DNA from: Kiritimatiellia bacterium
Lineage (GTDB): Bacteria > Verrucomicrobiota > Kiritimatiellia > RFP12 > UBA1067
Assembly (NCBI GenBank): GCA_017450695.1
Contig: JAFSTA010000097.1
Location: 1-42,257, forward strand
DNA: 42,257 nt
Direction: 5' to 3'
Positions 14,582 to 23,285 of this stretch are shown piece after piece; position 1 is the stretch's first letter, and the number at the start of each line of letters is the position of its first letter. The notes under the pieces are model-generated. The model had not been told where the DNA came from, did not search any database, and saw nothing but the letters and a program-made list of their open reading frames with translations. The translations under genes and the position numbers were made by a program.

Positions 14582-16495
14582 TTACTCCAACGGTTCTGCC
14601 GCGATCAGCTTGCCGCCGGTGAAGTAGATGAGCCCTTCGCCGAGGCGCAAGACCACCTGCCGCTTTTCCGTATCCCATTTCGGGTTCAGCTTGCGTCCTT
14701 GGTAGTTGGTAAACGCGACGCGGTCGGAAAAGGTGAGTCGGTAGTCCCGTGCTGCGGAAAGCGTCCAGACGGCGCCCGCGATTGTCCCGTCCGGCAGTTT
14801 CCAGTGCGGGCAGTAACAGTTGGCGGCTTCGTTCTTCCAGTTGCCGTCGATCACCGTGGAATTCGCGGGACGGCATTTCGTCAGCGTCCAGTAAGAGGCG
14901 AGGGCGGGTTTCGGCTGGAATTCGCGGTGGACGATGCCGAAGTGCGATTCGCCGTCGCTGTCGTCCCACTCCGGCGACTGGAACTCGTACCAGAAGAAAC
15001 GCTCCACTCCGTTCTGCAAGGCGATCAGCAAGGCTCGCGGCAGAAACTCTCCCTGTTGCTTTTCGTTGATCGCGCGGTCATTCATGTTCATGAAACCGCA
15101 GGTGATGAACGCTCCCTTCAGGTCACTGTTATACTTGTACACGGCGGCGGCTGTCGCCGTGTATCCATCTTTTGCGGCTCCCGTCAACAGGGGAATGAAC
15201 TGGTCGCCTTCCTTCGCGTTGGCGAAGGGACGGAAAAAGCGCTGGGCTTTTTCTTGCGGGAGTTCGATTCCCTTGCCGGCCTCTGTCGGTTTGACGTCCA
15301 GCTGCTCCGGTAACTTCTTGTTCGTCCACCAGGCTTCCTCTTGGATGCGCAGTCTCCGCCGGCATTCATGCGGGGCGATCTTGTCGGTCTTGACCCACTT
15401 GTTCAGTTTCTCGTCGCGCACATAGGCGGTCCAGATCGGCATTCCGCCGGGCTGGAACCAGACACCGCCCTTTTGGACGAAGGTGAAGAGATCCTCGAAC
15501 AGATCGGCGGGAAATGCCTCTCCGGCGCTCAGCATCACGGCATCGACACCCATTTTTTGGATTTCGGCGCGCAACTCATCCGCGTCCATCGGCTTCAGGA
15601 TGGAGTTGGCCGGCCATTCACCAGCCTCGAAGAAACGGGCGGGAACCTTGCAGCTCTCGATTCGGGCGTCTTGCAGAAGCCCGATCCGCCAGTGTTTCCG
15701 CTCCGGATTCGCGACGCGCAGTCCTGCGGCGGCGATTCCCCGGAGGGAGGGGGAGGGCGTGGCGTGTGTGGGCCACCCCAGCTCCGTGATCCAGATGGGC
15801 TTTTTCTCGTCCCCGTACTTCGCCATCAGTTCACGCAGTTTCACAATCTTCTCCTCCAGCGAGCTTTCCGGCGGATGGGGTTGCGAATAGGGGTGGATGT
15901 TCATGATGTCGAAAGAATCCTTCCCTCCTGCCTTGTACACGTTTTCGATGAACTCGTAGGGGACGCCCGCCGTACCGCCGAACGCCACACGCAGTTTCGG
16001 GTTGACGGCTTTGATCGTCTCGTAGGTTCTCTTCAGGAGCTTCGCATAATCCTCGGCGTTCGGGTTCTTCCAGAATCCCTCGATGTTCTCCTCGTTCCAC
16101 ACCTCCCAGACGGGAAGGTTATTCTGATAACGCTCCACCACCGTGCGCACGAAATTCGCCCACTGGTCCAGGTGCTGGTGCGCGGGATAGGCGAACTTCG
16201 GCGCACACCCCAGAATCGGAAGCAACTGGATATTTGCGTTTTCCATCCGACGGATCAGTTCATCGTACTTTTTGAAATTCCATTTTCCGGGTGAGTTTTC
16301 GAGGTGTACCCAGTCGAAATCGGAACGGACCCATGTGATACCCGCCTGTTGCAACTGCGGGAAAAACTTGTCCGTGTTCTGAAACTCGTCCCGCGTCACA
16401 TGGGAACAGATTCCGTACGGGTTCCCGTTCTGCTGGGCGGCGAAAATCATGGTCGCCGCCGTGGCGGCACCAAGGCAATACCAGAAATGCTGCAT
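14582..16495 (-). CDS. Secreted clan-A glycoside hydrolase (GH39-like) with an inserted domain
   Basis: The 637-residue protein starts at ATG 16495, behind AGGAGG, with a signal peptide ending about residue 21 (MIFAAQQ). The barrel begins with YGICSHVTRDEF and TWVRSDFDWVHLENSPGKWNF. Glu135 in VWNEEN is the likely acid/base and Glu238 in ITELGWP the nucleophile, as in retaining clan GH-A enzymes of the GH39/GH5 type. The barrel then breaks off: residues about 248-475 look like a Rossmann/glutamine-amidotransferase-like domain (DADELRAEIQKMGVDAVMLSAGEAF; DLFTFVQKGGVWF). The last strand resumes at LIALQNGVERFFWYEFQSPEW, and a C-terminal beta domain follows. The substrate (xylan, beta-glucan or galactan) cannot be decided. 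Confidence 0.8.
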   Translation of the reverse strand: MQHFWYCLGAATAATMIFAAQQNGNPYGICSHVTRDEFQNTDKFFPQLQQAGITWVRSDFDWVHLENSPGKWNFKKYDELIRRMENANIQLLPILGCAPKFAYPAHQHLDQWANFVRTVVERYQNNLPVWEVWNEENIEGFWKNPNAEDYAKLLKRTYETIKAVNPKLRVAFGGTAGVPYEFIENVYKAGGKDSFDIMNIHPYSQPHPPESSLEEKIVKLRELMAKYGDEKKPIWITELGWPTHATPSPSLRGIAAAGLRVANPERKHWRIGLLQDARIESCKVPARFFEAGEWPANSILKPMDADELRAEIQKMGVDAVMLSAGEAFPADLFEDLFTFVQKGGVWFQPGGMPIWTAYVRDEKLNKWVKTDKIAPHECRRRLRIQEEAWWTNKKLPEQLDVKPTEAGKGIELPQEKAQRFFRPFANAKEGDQFIPLLTGAAKDGYTATAAAVYKYNSDLKGAFITCGFMNMNDRAINEKQQGEFLPRALLIALQNGVERFFWYEFQSPEWDDSDGESHFGIVHREFQPKPALASYWTLTKCRPANSTVIDGNWKNEAANCYCPHWKLPDGTIAGAVWTLSAARDYRLTFSDRVAFTNYQGRKLNPKWDTEKRQVVLRLGEGLIYFTGGKLIAAEPLE

Positions 16496-16519
16496 CCTAT
16501 CCTCCTTCACTTTCATTCC

Positions 16520-16549
16520 GCTTTCCACGCGGAAAGCACCTCCATTGTA
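16520..16549 (-). promoter_or_regulatory. -10 element and 5'-terminal hairpin of the GH39-like gene
   Basis: On the minus strand TACAAT (16549-16544) is followed about 7 nt later by a perfect hairpin, GCTTTCC-gcgt-GGAAAGC (16537-16520), which would sit at the very 5' end of the mRNA and could protect it from decay. No good -35 is seen. Confidence 0.45.
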
Positions 16550-16796
16550 GCATATTTTGGGAGAAGTGTGTAGATGGTAGGTGGTTGGGTGGTTAGTCCG
16601 TGGCCCACATTGGCGCACGGGAATGTAGATGGGGAACGTTGAGGCGGTAGTGAATTATCGAAAGCAATCGACAGGAATCGAAAGCAATCGAAAGCAATCA
16701 AAAGTAATCGACACTAGCCACCTCTTTTGCGGTCACGTTGGCTCCGACGACTGCTCAGAACTTCGAATTGGCGCGTAGCGTCCTGCCGCTTTCCTC
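16550..16796. repeat. Spacer with degenerate ATCGAAAGCA tandem repeat
   Basis: About five and a half units of roughly 10 bp, related to AATCGAAAGC, lie at 16656-16711. The same word forms the arms of the palindrome at 47-90. GTAGGTGGTTGGGTGGTTAG words are at 16574-16593. No gene is seen. Confidence 0.65.
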
Positions 16797-19700
16797 TCAC
16801 CGTGTGATGCGGAGGCGGAAGAATTGGGCGGGAGCATTGGTGATGGGAACGGACCAGGTGAAGGGGAGTCCCGTTCCGTCGAGTTCCACCGCGCCTTCGA
16901 CCGGTGTCCAGACTGCGGAGATCAGATTGGTGGTGGTCTCGACCGTGTAGCGGTATCCCGCTTCCGTTTGCCACGAGAATCCGAAACGGTTGCCGGTGGT
17001 TTGTACGCCTTGCAGGAATGTTTCGGGATAGGCGATCAGGAGACGCCAGTCAAAGGCATAGAACGGCGTATAAGGATCATTGCTCTGCACGAGGATTGTC
17101 ACCGTGTCGTCATCGAGCGGCGCCGTCGTCGGGGTGTTGTACCAAGAGAACGCCTTTCGTCTGCCTGCCGCGATTTCAAACGGGAAGTTTGGACCGGACG
17201 GCGTGTTGAACGCGGGACGCGAGAGCAGGGGATAGACGGCGATGTCATCGATATACCATCCCTCCAAGTCGGTGTTGTTGTCGCCGCCAAAATGGAAGCG
17301 GAACCGGACGTCCTCTCCGAAAAGCCCGTCCGCATCCGGAAGGAGTTCCGCGAGGTCGAAGGTGACGCGCTGCCACTCTGCGGTCTGGATTCCTGAGAAG
17401 CAGGGAATCCCATCTTCCCACGGCGATTTTTGCCAGCCGTACATTTCATGCGTGTAGGGGCCGGGCAACAGCCGGAAGGTCTCGTTCGTTCCGGTGGCGT
17501 ATTCGACGATGCCGGCGTCGTAGGCGCGGTGGGGACTGTTGCGGTCGGTCTCCGCAAGGATCTTGTGCAGGAAGGTGAGCCGTGCGTTCCTCCCGATGCG
17601 GCAGGCGGGGAAGGTGATCGTCGCGTGGACGGACTCGCCGTTCCCGAGTGCGGAGTCGAGTTGCGCGTGCAAGGAGTAGGGGGCGGAGGCGCACTCATTG
17701 GTAGTGATCGTCCACGGTTGACCGATGGACTCCGCAGACCAGGTGGGCGTTAGGTCTGTCACGGCATCACAGCGCGCGAAGGAGACGACACCGGTCAGCG
17801 TGTCGTTCCCGTGGTTTACCAGACGGTTGGTCCAGGTGACGGTGGGATCGTTCGCGTAGGCGGTGACCGTATGCGGAAGGAGGTAGGAGAAATCGGCGAG
17901 CGGATAAACTGTGAAGAGAAGATTGGTTTCGGAGGTCGCCACGTATCCCGCCGGGTCGCTCGCCTGGATGTAGTACTCGATGAGGTCGGCAGGTTGCGTT
18001 TTGCTGGAGAACTCCGCACGGTAAAGATCTCCCGTCACGCAAGACAGTCGGGTTTCGTGCCAGCCTCCGCCGTTGCGATTCCAGAATACGGAGGCGTTGG
18101 AGATGCGGCACGAGTCAGTAAGGCGCGCCTCCAGCGTGAAAGGTCCGGGCCGCAGCTGTTCCTCATCGAGTGGCGTGAATTCGATCACGGGAGCGGCGGG
18201 GACGGAGGTGGCATCCAGCGGATCCGTACGGTCCGCGTACTCTTCCGCCAACGTGAAGCCGTCCGCGTCATCGTCCCCGTTCGGGGCGTTGCCGATCTCT
18301 CCGTAATAGCGGTACTCGTACCAGTCGGGAATCCCGTTGCCGTCTTCATCTTGCTCTTCCGGTTGGTAACACGCGACCAGTGTGTGCGCGGCGGTGATTG
18401 GCTGCCCGGTCAAGGTTCTCGGCGGTCTTCCCGACCGAGAAAGGATTTTCGCCCCGTCCAGCCTCCAGTATGTGAAGACTTGATTCGTTCCGGTTTCATC
18501 GGAATAGACGAGCGGGATATCCGGAAACTCGCAGTATTCGCCGTCGTCCGTCCAGATGTTGGTCGCGACAATCCCGTCGGGGCGGGAGGAAATCGCGAGC
18601 TGGTACTGGAGCTGCCACCGCCAGCAGTGGAAGGAGTCTTCGGCGATCTCGAACCGGTTGGTTGTCAGGTCGGTTGTCGCGGGGGCGGAACCGCCGCCGA
18701 CCGCCCCGTTGAATCGCATTCTCCGTGTGTCGGAGAGTGGTACGAGGAGGGGCGCGGTAAGCGTGATCGGAAGTCCGGAAGCCGAGTGGTGGAGTCCGTA
18801 GTCCGGTGTCACCTCACCGTATTGCGCGGGGGAACCTAGAATGGAGAGGGAGAGTTTTTCCGTTGTGAAGAATCGGCAGGTCTCTCCGTCGGCGGGGAAG
18901 TAACCGGTTACTCCGGCCGCGTTGACCGCTCGCAACTGGTAGTCGATTCGTGTGTTGACGGGGTGGGCGGGGATGAACGATTCGTACAGGTTTCCCTCCA
19001 CCTGCGACATGAGCTGCGTGTGGATTTCGTCGGACGTGTCGCTCCGCCAGAGCAGGGTGACGCTTGCCGGATCGTAGATGCCGATCGGTTCGACAGCGCA
19101 GGAGATGCGGTAGGGAAGGTTGGTTTCGTAGGTGTTGATGAGTGGCGTGTGTTCGAACGAGGGCGGCGTCTGGTTGATCGCCTTCGCAAAGGGAAGCGCG
19201 GGATCGCCGAAGAGATTGACTTCGTAGTACGCCCAACGCCAGAGCGTGTATTGCGTGGCGGAGATCAACGGCAGGTTCGCGAGTCGCGAGGCCTCGTTGA
19301 TTTCGCCGAATCGGGTTGCCGTCCCGCGCAGGGCCGCGTCCCAAAAGGCGCGGTGGAAATTGTGGTTGAATCCTCCGACCGAACCGGTGTATTCCCAGCT
19401 GTCGCGTGAACTCATGACGGTTCCGACCGCGAGATTCGTCGCGGTCACCAGCACTTCCGCGAAGCAGTCGTTGACGTCGTAGGCGCCGGCTTGGCATGCG
19501 CCGGAATAGACGAAATAGGGGATGTCGTTTGAGATGGCGAGGAGGCGGTTGCGGCAGGTTGCGTCCGAGATGGTAATTTTCATGCAGCTCTTGGGCCTAC
19601 CGTGTCCCAGATGGTTGATTGTGGCGAAATTGCCCTCTAGCAGGGCGAGCGCGTCGTTCTGCGTCCAGTTGCCTGCGGTGGAATCGTACAGCGTGGTGGA

Positions 19701-20966
19701 GAGGAAACGGTTGGAGTAGATGGAGGTTTCATACCCGATGGTGTCAATCCAGTTCTTGTCGCTGCCGAATCGCAACTCGTCCATAAACCCGTCCGCATAG
19801 ACCATCGTCCCGAAGTTGACCTCCTCTGCCGCGAACGCATGATTGTCAAACGCGGACGCGGGCGCGTTCTCGTAGAGGATGGTTTTGCGCACGAGGTTGG
19901 CGACTTCCGCGGGTGTCTCGACGGGAAATCTGCCGACCATCACCTCTGCGGTCAGATCGACGTCACCGCCGCCATCCCCATCCCCCAGTTCTCCGTAGAT
20001 GCCGTTACCGTTGTGGTCGAACTCGCCGTCCAGGCACCCGAAGTAAATCGCGTCAGCGGGAATCGATTCGCGGTAAATCTTGATGATCGCGTTGTACTGC
20101 GTGTAAAGAGGTATGCAGGGAATCTGTCGATGCGTCCCGCCGATCAGCAGATAGCGCAAGCCGCAACGCGCGTGGGCGTCTTGCGCAAAAGCGCGGACTT
20201 GGATTGCAAGGTTCGTTCCCGGATAGTGTTCCGCCACCCATTCCGTTGTGTAGATTGCCGGACGGAAACCGTCCCTGCGGCGTTGTTCCAGCAGGGTATC
20301 AAAGTTCCATTCTTCCGTCCGGTTGGTCGCCAGCGCGGCCGGAGCGAGAATGACGTAATCGTTCGTCACGGTTGAATCGAGCGGGGAAGGCGTATCGGCG
20401 AGAAGACGTGGCGCGGATGGTTTTTCGGGCGTTTTGGCGAGGGCGACGGTGATCGTGATACGGCGGGCGGAGCGGAGCAGGTTGCGGCGGGGATTCCAGC
20501 GGATTGGGAAGAGCGGAATGGAAAGACGGTCTTTCCCGTTGATCCGATCGACTCGCCACTCACCCGCGAGCGTCTGTGGATAGAATGCGTCAACACCATA
20601 GACCGTCGCATCCGCCGGAATATCGGGCAACCGTTCCGCGCCCGTCGGCAACTGCGCCCACGGGACGGTGGCGGACAGGGATTCGTCCGAGGGCGTTGCT
20701 TCCCTACAGTCGATGGCGGTGACGGAATATCCGGACGGAATCTCCAGCGTGACGGGCAGGACAGGCAGGAGCGGTTTACCGGGGTGCGGATCGAGCTGGC
20801 CGCCAGGGAGTTCGATGATTGCTTCCCCGTGGCGGATTGCAATCTCCGGTTGCGGCACCGTGATTTCCCGAACGATGGATACGTCTGCCTCGGCTGGCTT
20901 TTCACACCGGCCGGTGTGCGTCCAGCAAAGGCAGCAGAGAGAAAGGATCCATGTCAGGCGTCTCAT
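16797..20966 (-). CDS. Secreted gingipain-like cysteine protease (peptidase family C25), multidomain
   Basis: The 1389-residue product starts at MRRLTWILSLCCLCW, a signal peptide; the open frame upstream of it lacks a ribosome site and overlaps the metallophosphoesterase. A propeptide-like region precedes the C25 domain (about 215-640). His455 in INHLGHG and Cys491 in YSGACQAG match the His-Cys dyad of gingipains, 36 residues apart. Ig-like beta domains follow, then an Asp-rich calcium-binding segment (DEDGNGIPDW and GDDDADGF, about 870-920), more beta domains and a C-terminal module (TVETTTNLISAVWTPVEGA ... FFRLRITR) of a kind common on Verrucomicrobia/Lentisphaerae exoproteins. A Bacteroidetes type IX secretion domain is not apparent. 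The start is 35 nt after the metallophosphoesterase stop, so they are co-transcribed. It probably degrades extracellular protein. Confidence 0.85.
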   Translation of the reverse strand: MRRLTWILSLCCLCWTHTGRCEKPAEADVSIVREITVPQPEIAIRHGEAIIELPGGQLDPHPGKPLLPVLPVTLEIPSGYSVTAIDCREATPSDESLSATVPWAQLPTGAERLPDIPADATVYGVDAFYPQTLAGEWRVDRINGKDRLSIPLFPIRWNPRRNLLRSARRITITVALAKTPEKPSAPRLLADTPSPLDSTVTNDYVILAPAALATNRTEEWNFDTLLEQRRRDGFRPAIYTTEWVAEHYPGTNLAIQVRAFAQDAHARCGLRYLLIGGTHRQIPCIPLYTQYNAIIKIYRESIPADAIYFGCLDGEFDHNGNGIYGELGDGDGGGDVDLTAEVMVGRFPVETPAEVANLVRKTILYENAPASAFDNHAFAAEEVNFGTMVYADGFMDELRFGSDKNWIDTIGYETSIYSNRFLSTTLYDSTAGNWTQNDALALLEGNFATINHLGHGRPKSCMKITISDATCRNRLLAISNDIPYFVYSGACQAGAYDVNDCFAEVLVTATNLAVGTVMSSRDSWEYTGSVGGFNHNFHRAFWDAALRGTATRFGEINEASRLANLPLISATQYTLWRWAYYEVNLFGDPALPFAKAINQTPPSFEHTPLINTYETNLPYRISCAVEPIGIYDPASVTLLWRSDTSDEIHTQLMSQVEGNLYESFIPAHPVNTRIDYQLRAVNAAGVTGYFPADGETCRFFTTEKLSLSILGSPAQYGEVTPDYGLHHSASGLPITLTAPLLVPLSDTRRMRFNGAVGGGSAPATTDLTTNRFEIAEDSFHCWRWQLQYQLAISSRPDGIVATNIWTDDGEYCEFPDIPLVYSDETGTNQVFTYWRLDGAKILSRSGRPPRTLTGQPITAAHTLVACYQPEEQDEDGNGIPDWYEYRYYGEIGNAPNGDDDADGFTLAEEYADRTDPLDATSVPAAPVIEFTPLDEEQLRPGPFTLEARLTDSCRISNASVFWNRNGGGWHETRLSCVTGDLYRAEFSSKTQPADLIEYYIQASDPAGYVATSETNLLFTVYPLADFSYLLPHTVTAYANDPTVTWTNRLVNHGNDTLTGVVSFARCDAVTDLTPTWSAESIGQPWTITTNECASAPYSLHAQLDSALGNGESVHATITFPACRIGRNARLTFLHKILAETDRNSPHRAYDAGIVEYATGTNETFRLLPGPYTHEMYGWQKSPWEDGIPCFSGIQTAEWQRVTFDLAELLPDADGLFGEDVRFRFHFGGDNNTDLEGWYIDDIAVYPLLSRPAFNTPSGPNFPFEIAAGRRKAFSWYNTPTTAPLDDDTVTILVQSNDPYTPFYAFDWRLLIAYPETFLQGVQTTGNRFGFSWQTEAGYRYTVETTTNLISAVWTPVEGAVELDGTGLPFTWSVPITNAPAQFFRLRITR

Positions 20967-21000
20967 GGCGTATGGTCCGGTTGTCGCGTTCCCGTGTGTT

Positions 21001-21957
21001 TCAGACGGCAGTTCCCTTCGGCAGGATGAAGGTACAGGTCTGCCCCCGGTTTTCTTCCAGATGGATGTCCCAGTCCTCGGGACGCTTTTCCTTCGGCAGG
21101 GGATGCGGGAAGTAGAAATCCGACTGGCGCAGTTCCGCGACCGCACGATCCGGACGGATTCGGAAAAGCGTATAGCCGATGTCGCCCCAGTGTCCGGTGG
21201 AGGGCAGGCAGAGCGTACGGAGGGTTCTGGAATTGGTCCAGTCCGCTTTCACCCACCCCTTCGTCCAGCGGTGGTGGTGGCCGTGGATGAATCCTGCGAC
21301 CTGTGGCGTATTCACAAGAAGCTTGTCGAGCTTTAGCTCTTTGATGCTGTGGTGCGCGCTGACGAAGACCGGTTTCTTGTAATTCTGGAGGGTCAAAGCG
21401 AGCCATTTGCGTTGTTCGGGGTCGATCAATCCGCCGCCGATTCCCTTGCCCGACGGTTCGTGTTGCAGACTGTCCAGCATGATCAGATCGAGGTGCTGGG
21501 TTTCCACGACGGAAACGATCCGTCCGGGAACCGGGCTGGTCTTCGCGTAATCGGGATAAAATTCAAGGAACGGCTCACGTCGATCGTGGTTGCCCATGCC
21601 GATGGTGAGTTTGATTCCCGCGTCGGCCAACGGCTTCACCGTTTGGGAGGCGGCGACATAATCCTCCCGCCGCCCGTTCAGGTAGGCGAAGTCGCCGAAG
21701 ATGACGACACGTGCGGGCAGGGGATTCAGCTTCAAGATTTCCGCCACGACCGCCTGAAGGCGCTGCCGCTGATAGGAAAGACCTTTCGGGTTGCAATGCG
21801 TGTCGGAGAGGAACACGATCAGGTTCGGATCGAAATCTTCAGGCTTTTTGGTGAAAAGCGCGGGTGCCTCGCCCTGTCCCCGAACGGGAACGGCTGAGTG
21901 AGAGACAAACAGGGACGAGATCAAACCGCCCAGAAACATTCTGCGTGACGTGTACAT
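21001..21957 (-). CDS. Tat-exported calcineurin-like metallophosphoesterase
   Basis: The 318-residue protein begins MYTSRRMFLGGLISSLFVSHSA, a twin-arginine leader. ATG 21957 is supported by AAGGAG; longer in-frame starts are not. The two-metal motifs are present in order: SDTHC (D-x-H), GDFAYLNG, GMGNHDRRE and HGHHHRW. The family hydrolyses phosphomono- or diesters with Fe/Mn/Zn pairs, and Tat export suits folding around metals in the cytoplasm. The gene leads a two-gene unit with the C25 protease. A functional connection between the two is not obvious; phosphate release from extracellular substrates is the simplest guess. Confidence 0.88.
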   Translation of the reverse strand: MYTSRRMFLGGLISSLFVSHSAVPVRGQGEAPALFTKKPEDFDPNLIVFLSDTHCNPKGLSYQRQRLQAVVAEILKLNPLPARVVIFGDFAYLNGRREDYVAASQTVKPLADAGIKLTIGMGNHDRREPFLEFYPDYAKTSPVPGRIVSVVETQHLDLIMLDSLQHEPSGKGIGGGLIDPEQRKWLALTLQNYKKPVFVSAHHSIKELKLDKLLVNTPQVAGFIHGHHHRWTKGWVKADWTNSRTLRTLCLPSTGHWGDIGYTLFRIRPDRAVAELRQSDFYFPHPLPKEKRPEDWDIHLEENRGQTCTFILPKGTAV

Positions 21958-22038
21958 GGCAATACTCCTTGGTTGCCGCCGCGAAAAAAGCGATCCGACG
22001 ACCGTGTATTTTCCTTCAACAAAACAAACAACCCACAC

Positions 22039-22067
22039 ACTCTATCATTTCATCCGGCAAGAATCAA
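22039..22067 (-). promoter_or_regulatory. Promoter of the metallophosphoesterase/C25 unit
   Basis: On the minus strand TTGATT (22067-22062) and TAGAGT (22044-22039) are spaced 17 nt, about 80 nt before the ATG at 21957. Confidence 0.55.
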
Positions 22068-22079
22068 GCACGAGTGGCA

Positions 22080-22223
22080 GGCGCTTCGCGCCGACACAGA
22101 AGCTGAGAGGCGGATAAGTGGCGGTTGCACCGCCTAAGTGGTCCTAAATGGGGCTGGCGCCCCTAAGTTTACTTAGCGGGGAAGGGGCACTTAGTTCCGC
22201 CAGGAACACTTAGCTACGAAGTG
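22080..22223 (+). repeat. Composite palindrome-string element, copy 3 (longest)
   Basis: Family-A part (22080-22112: GGCGCTTCGCGCC, then AGAAGCTGAGAGG). Part B: TAAGT (22115), GCGGT-TGC-ACCGC, TAAGT (22135), a shortened GGTCC, TAAAT (22145), GGGGC-TGGC-GCCCC (22150-22163), TAAGT (22164). It then extends with ACTTAG (22171), ACTTAG (22189), TTCC-gcca-GGAA (22195-22206), ACTTAG (22208) and CACTT/AAGTG arms ending at 22223. It ends 22 nt before the -35 of the ROK gene. Confidence 0.8.
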
Positions 22224-22245
22224 CCCAACAGCGTTTTTCTCTGCT

Positions 22246-22274
22246 TTGACTTTTCTTCCTAACTTTGATAGACT
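22246..22274 (+). promoter_or_regulatory. Promoter for the ROK kinase/GmhA-like unit
   Basis: TTGACT (22246-22251) and TAGACT (22269-22274) with a 17-nt spacer; AGGAGG (22293-22298) lies 6 nt before the ATG at 22305. Confidence 0.65.
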
Positions 22275-22304
22275 AATTCGTGTTTTTCCGCTAGGAGGTT
22301 TGTG

Positions 22305-23267
22305 ATGAATGTGATCGGATTGGATATTGGTGGTACGAAGTGCGCCGTCGTGTTGGCAAATACGGACGGAAAGAAAATCACGATTTTGAAAAAGAAGCGG
22401 TTCGCGACGGACAATCGGCAACCCGCGATGGAGATCATCGATCAGTTTTGTTCCATCATCGACCAGTTTACGAAGAAGACGCCGGCGGAGGCAATCGGGA
22501 TTTCCTGTGGAGGACCGCTGGATTCACGTACGGGTGTGATCAAGCGTCCGCCGAACTTGCCCATGTGGGATGACATTCACATTTGCGACATCCTCAGCAA
22601 GAAGTATGGAATCCCGGCGCGCTTGCAGAATGACGCGAATGCCTGTGCACTCGCCGAATGGATGTATGGCGCGGGACGCGGAACGCGCAACATGGCGTTT
22701 CTGACCTTCGGTACGGGACTGGGTGCCGGATTGATTCTGGACGGGCGTCTGTACTGCGGCACGAATGACAACGGTGGTGAATTCGGCCATATCCGTCTTT
22801 CCGAAAACGGTCCTGTCGGTTACGGCAAGGTCGGCTCGTTCGAGGGATTCTGCAGCGGCGGTGGCATTGCGCAACTTGGCGCCATGCTCGGCCTTCAGGC
22901 TTTTATGAACGGGGAAACGCCCGCGTATTACAATCCAAAGACCGCTCCAGTCGGGATTACTGCCCAGACGATTGCCGAGGCCGCGATGAAAGGGGACAAG
23001 ACCGCGAAAGAAGTCTATCGTCTCAGTGGCGAATATCTGGGGCGCGGGCTTTCCATTCTGATCGACATCCTGAATCCGGAACGGATTGTCATTGGCAGTG
23101 TTTTCAAGCGTGCGAAGAATCTGCTGCTTCCCTCCTGCATGAAGGTGATTGAGCGTGAGGCGTTGCCTCTTTCCCGCAAGGTCTGTAAAATTGTCCCCGC
23201 TGCGCTCGATGCGGAACTGGGCGACTTTGCGGCCGTGACTACGGCTGTTTACACGACGGACAAATAA
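22305..23267 (+). CDS. ROK-family sugar kinase (glucokinase-like)
   Basis: The 320-residue product has the phosphate-1 motif GLDIGGTKCAVV at the N-terminus, DANACALAEW, the TFGTGLGAGLILDG phosphate-2 loop, and GEFGHIRL with the conserved His. The usual zinc motif CxCGxxGCxE after the His is absent; GYGKVGSFEGFCSGGG stands in its place, so this is a non-canonical ROK protein. A helix-turn-helix is lacking, so it is a kinase and not a repressor. It would phosphorylate glucose, N-acetylmannosamine, fructose or a related sugar with ATP. ATG 22305 fits the AGGAGG site better than GTG 22302. The GmhA-like gene follows after 18 nt, suggesting action on one sugar pathway. Confidence 0.88.
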   Translation: MNVIGLDIGGTKCAVVLANTDGKKITILKKKRFATDNRQPAMEIIDQFCSIIDQFTKKTPAEAIGISCGGPLDSRTGVIKRPPNLPMWDDIHICDILSKKYGIPARLQNDANACALAEWMYGAGRGTRNMAFLTFGTGLGAGLILDGRLYCGTNDNGGEFGHIRLSENGPVGYGKVGSFEGFCSGGGIAQLGAMLGLQAFMNGETPAYYNPKTAPVGITAQTIAEAAMKGDKTAKEVYRLSGEYLGRGLSILIDILNPERIVIGSVFKRAKNLLLPSCMKVIEREALPLSRKVCKIVPAALDAELGDFAAVTTAVYTTDK

Positions 23268-23285
23268 CAACGGGAGTGCTTCCGA

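Noticed and set aside
20967-21146. Upstream extension of the C25 protease
   Set aside because: It overlaps the metallophosphoesterase and lacks a signal peptide, which begins at 20966.
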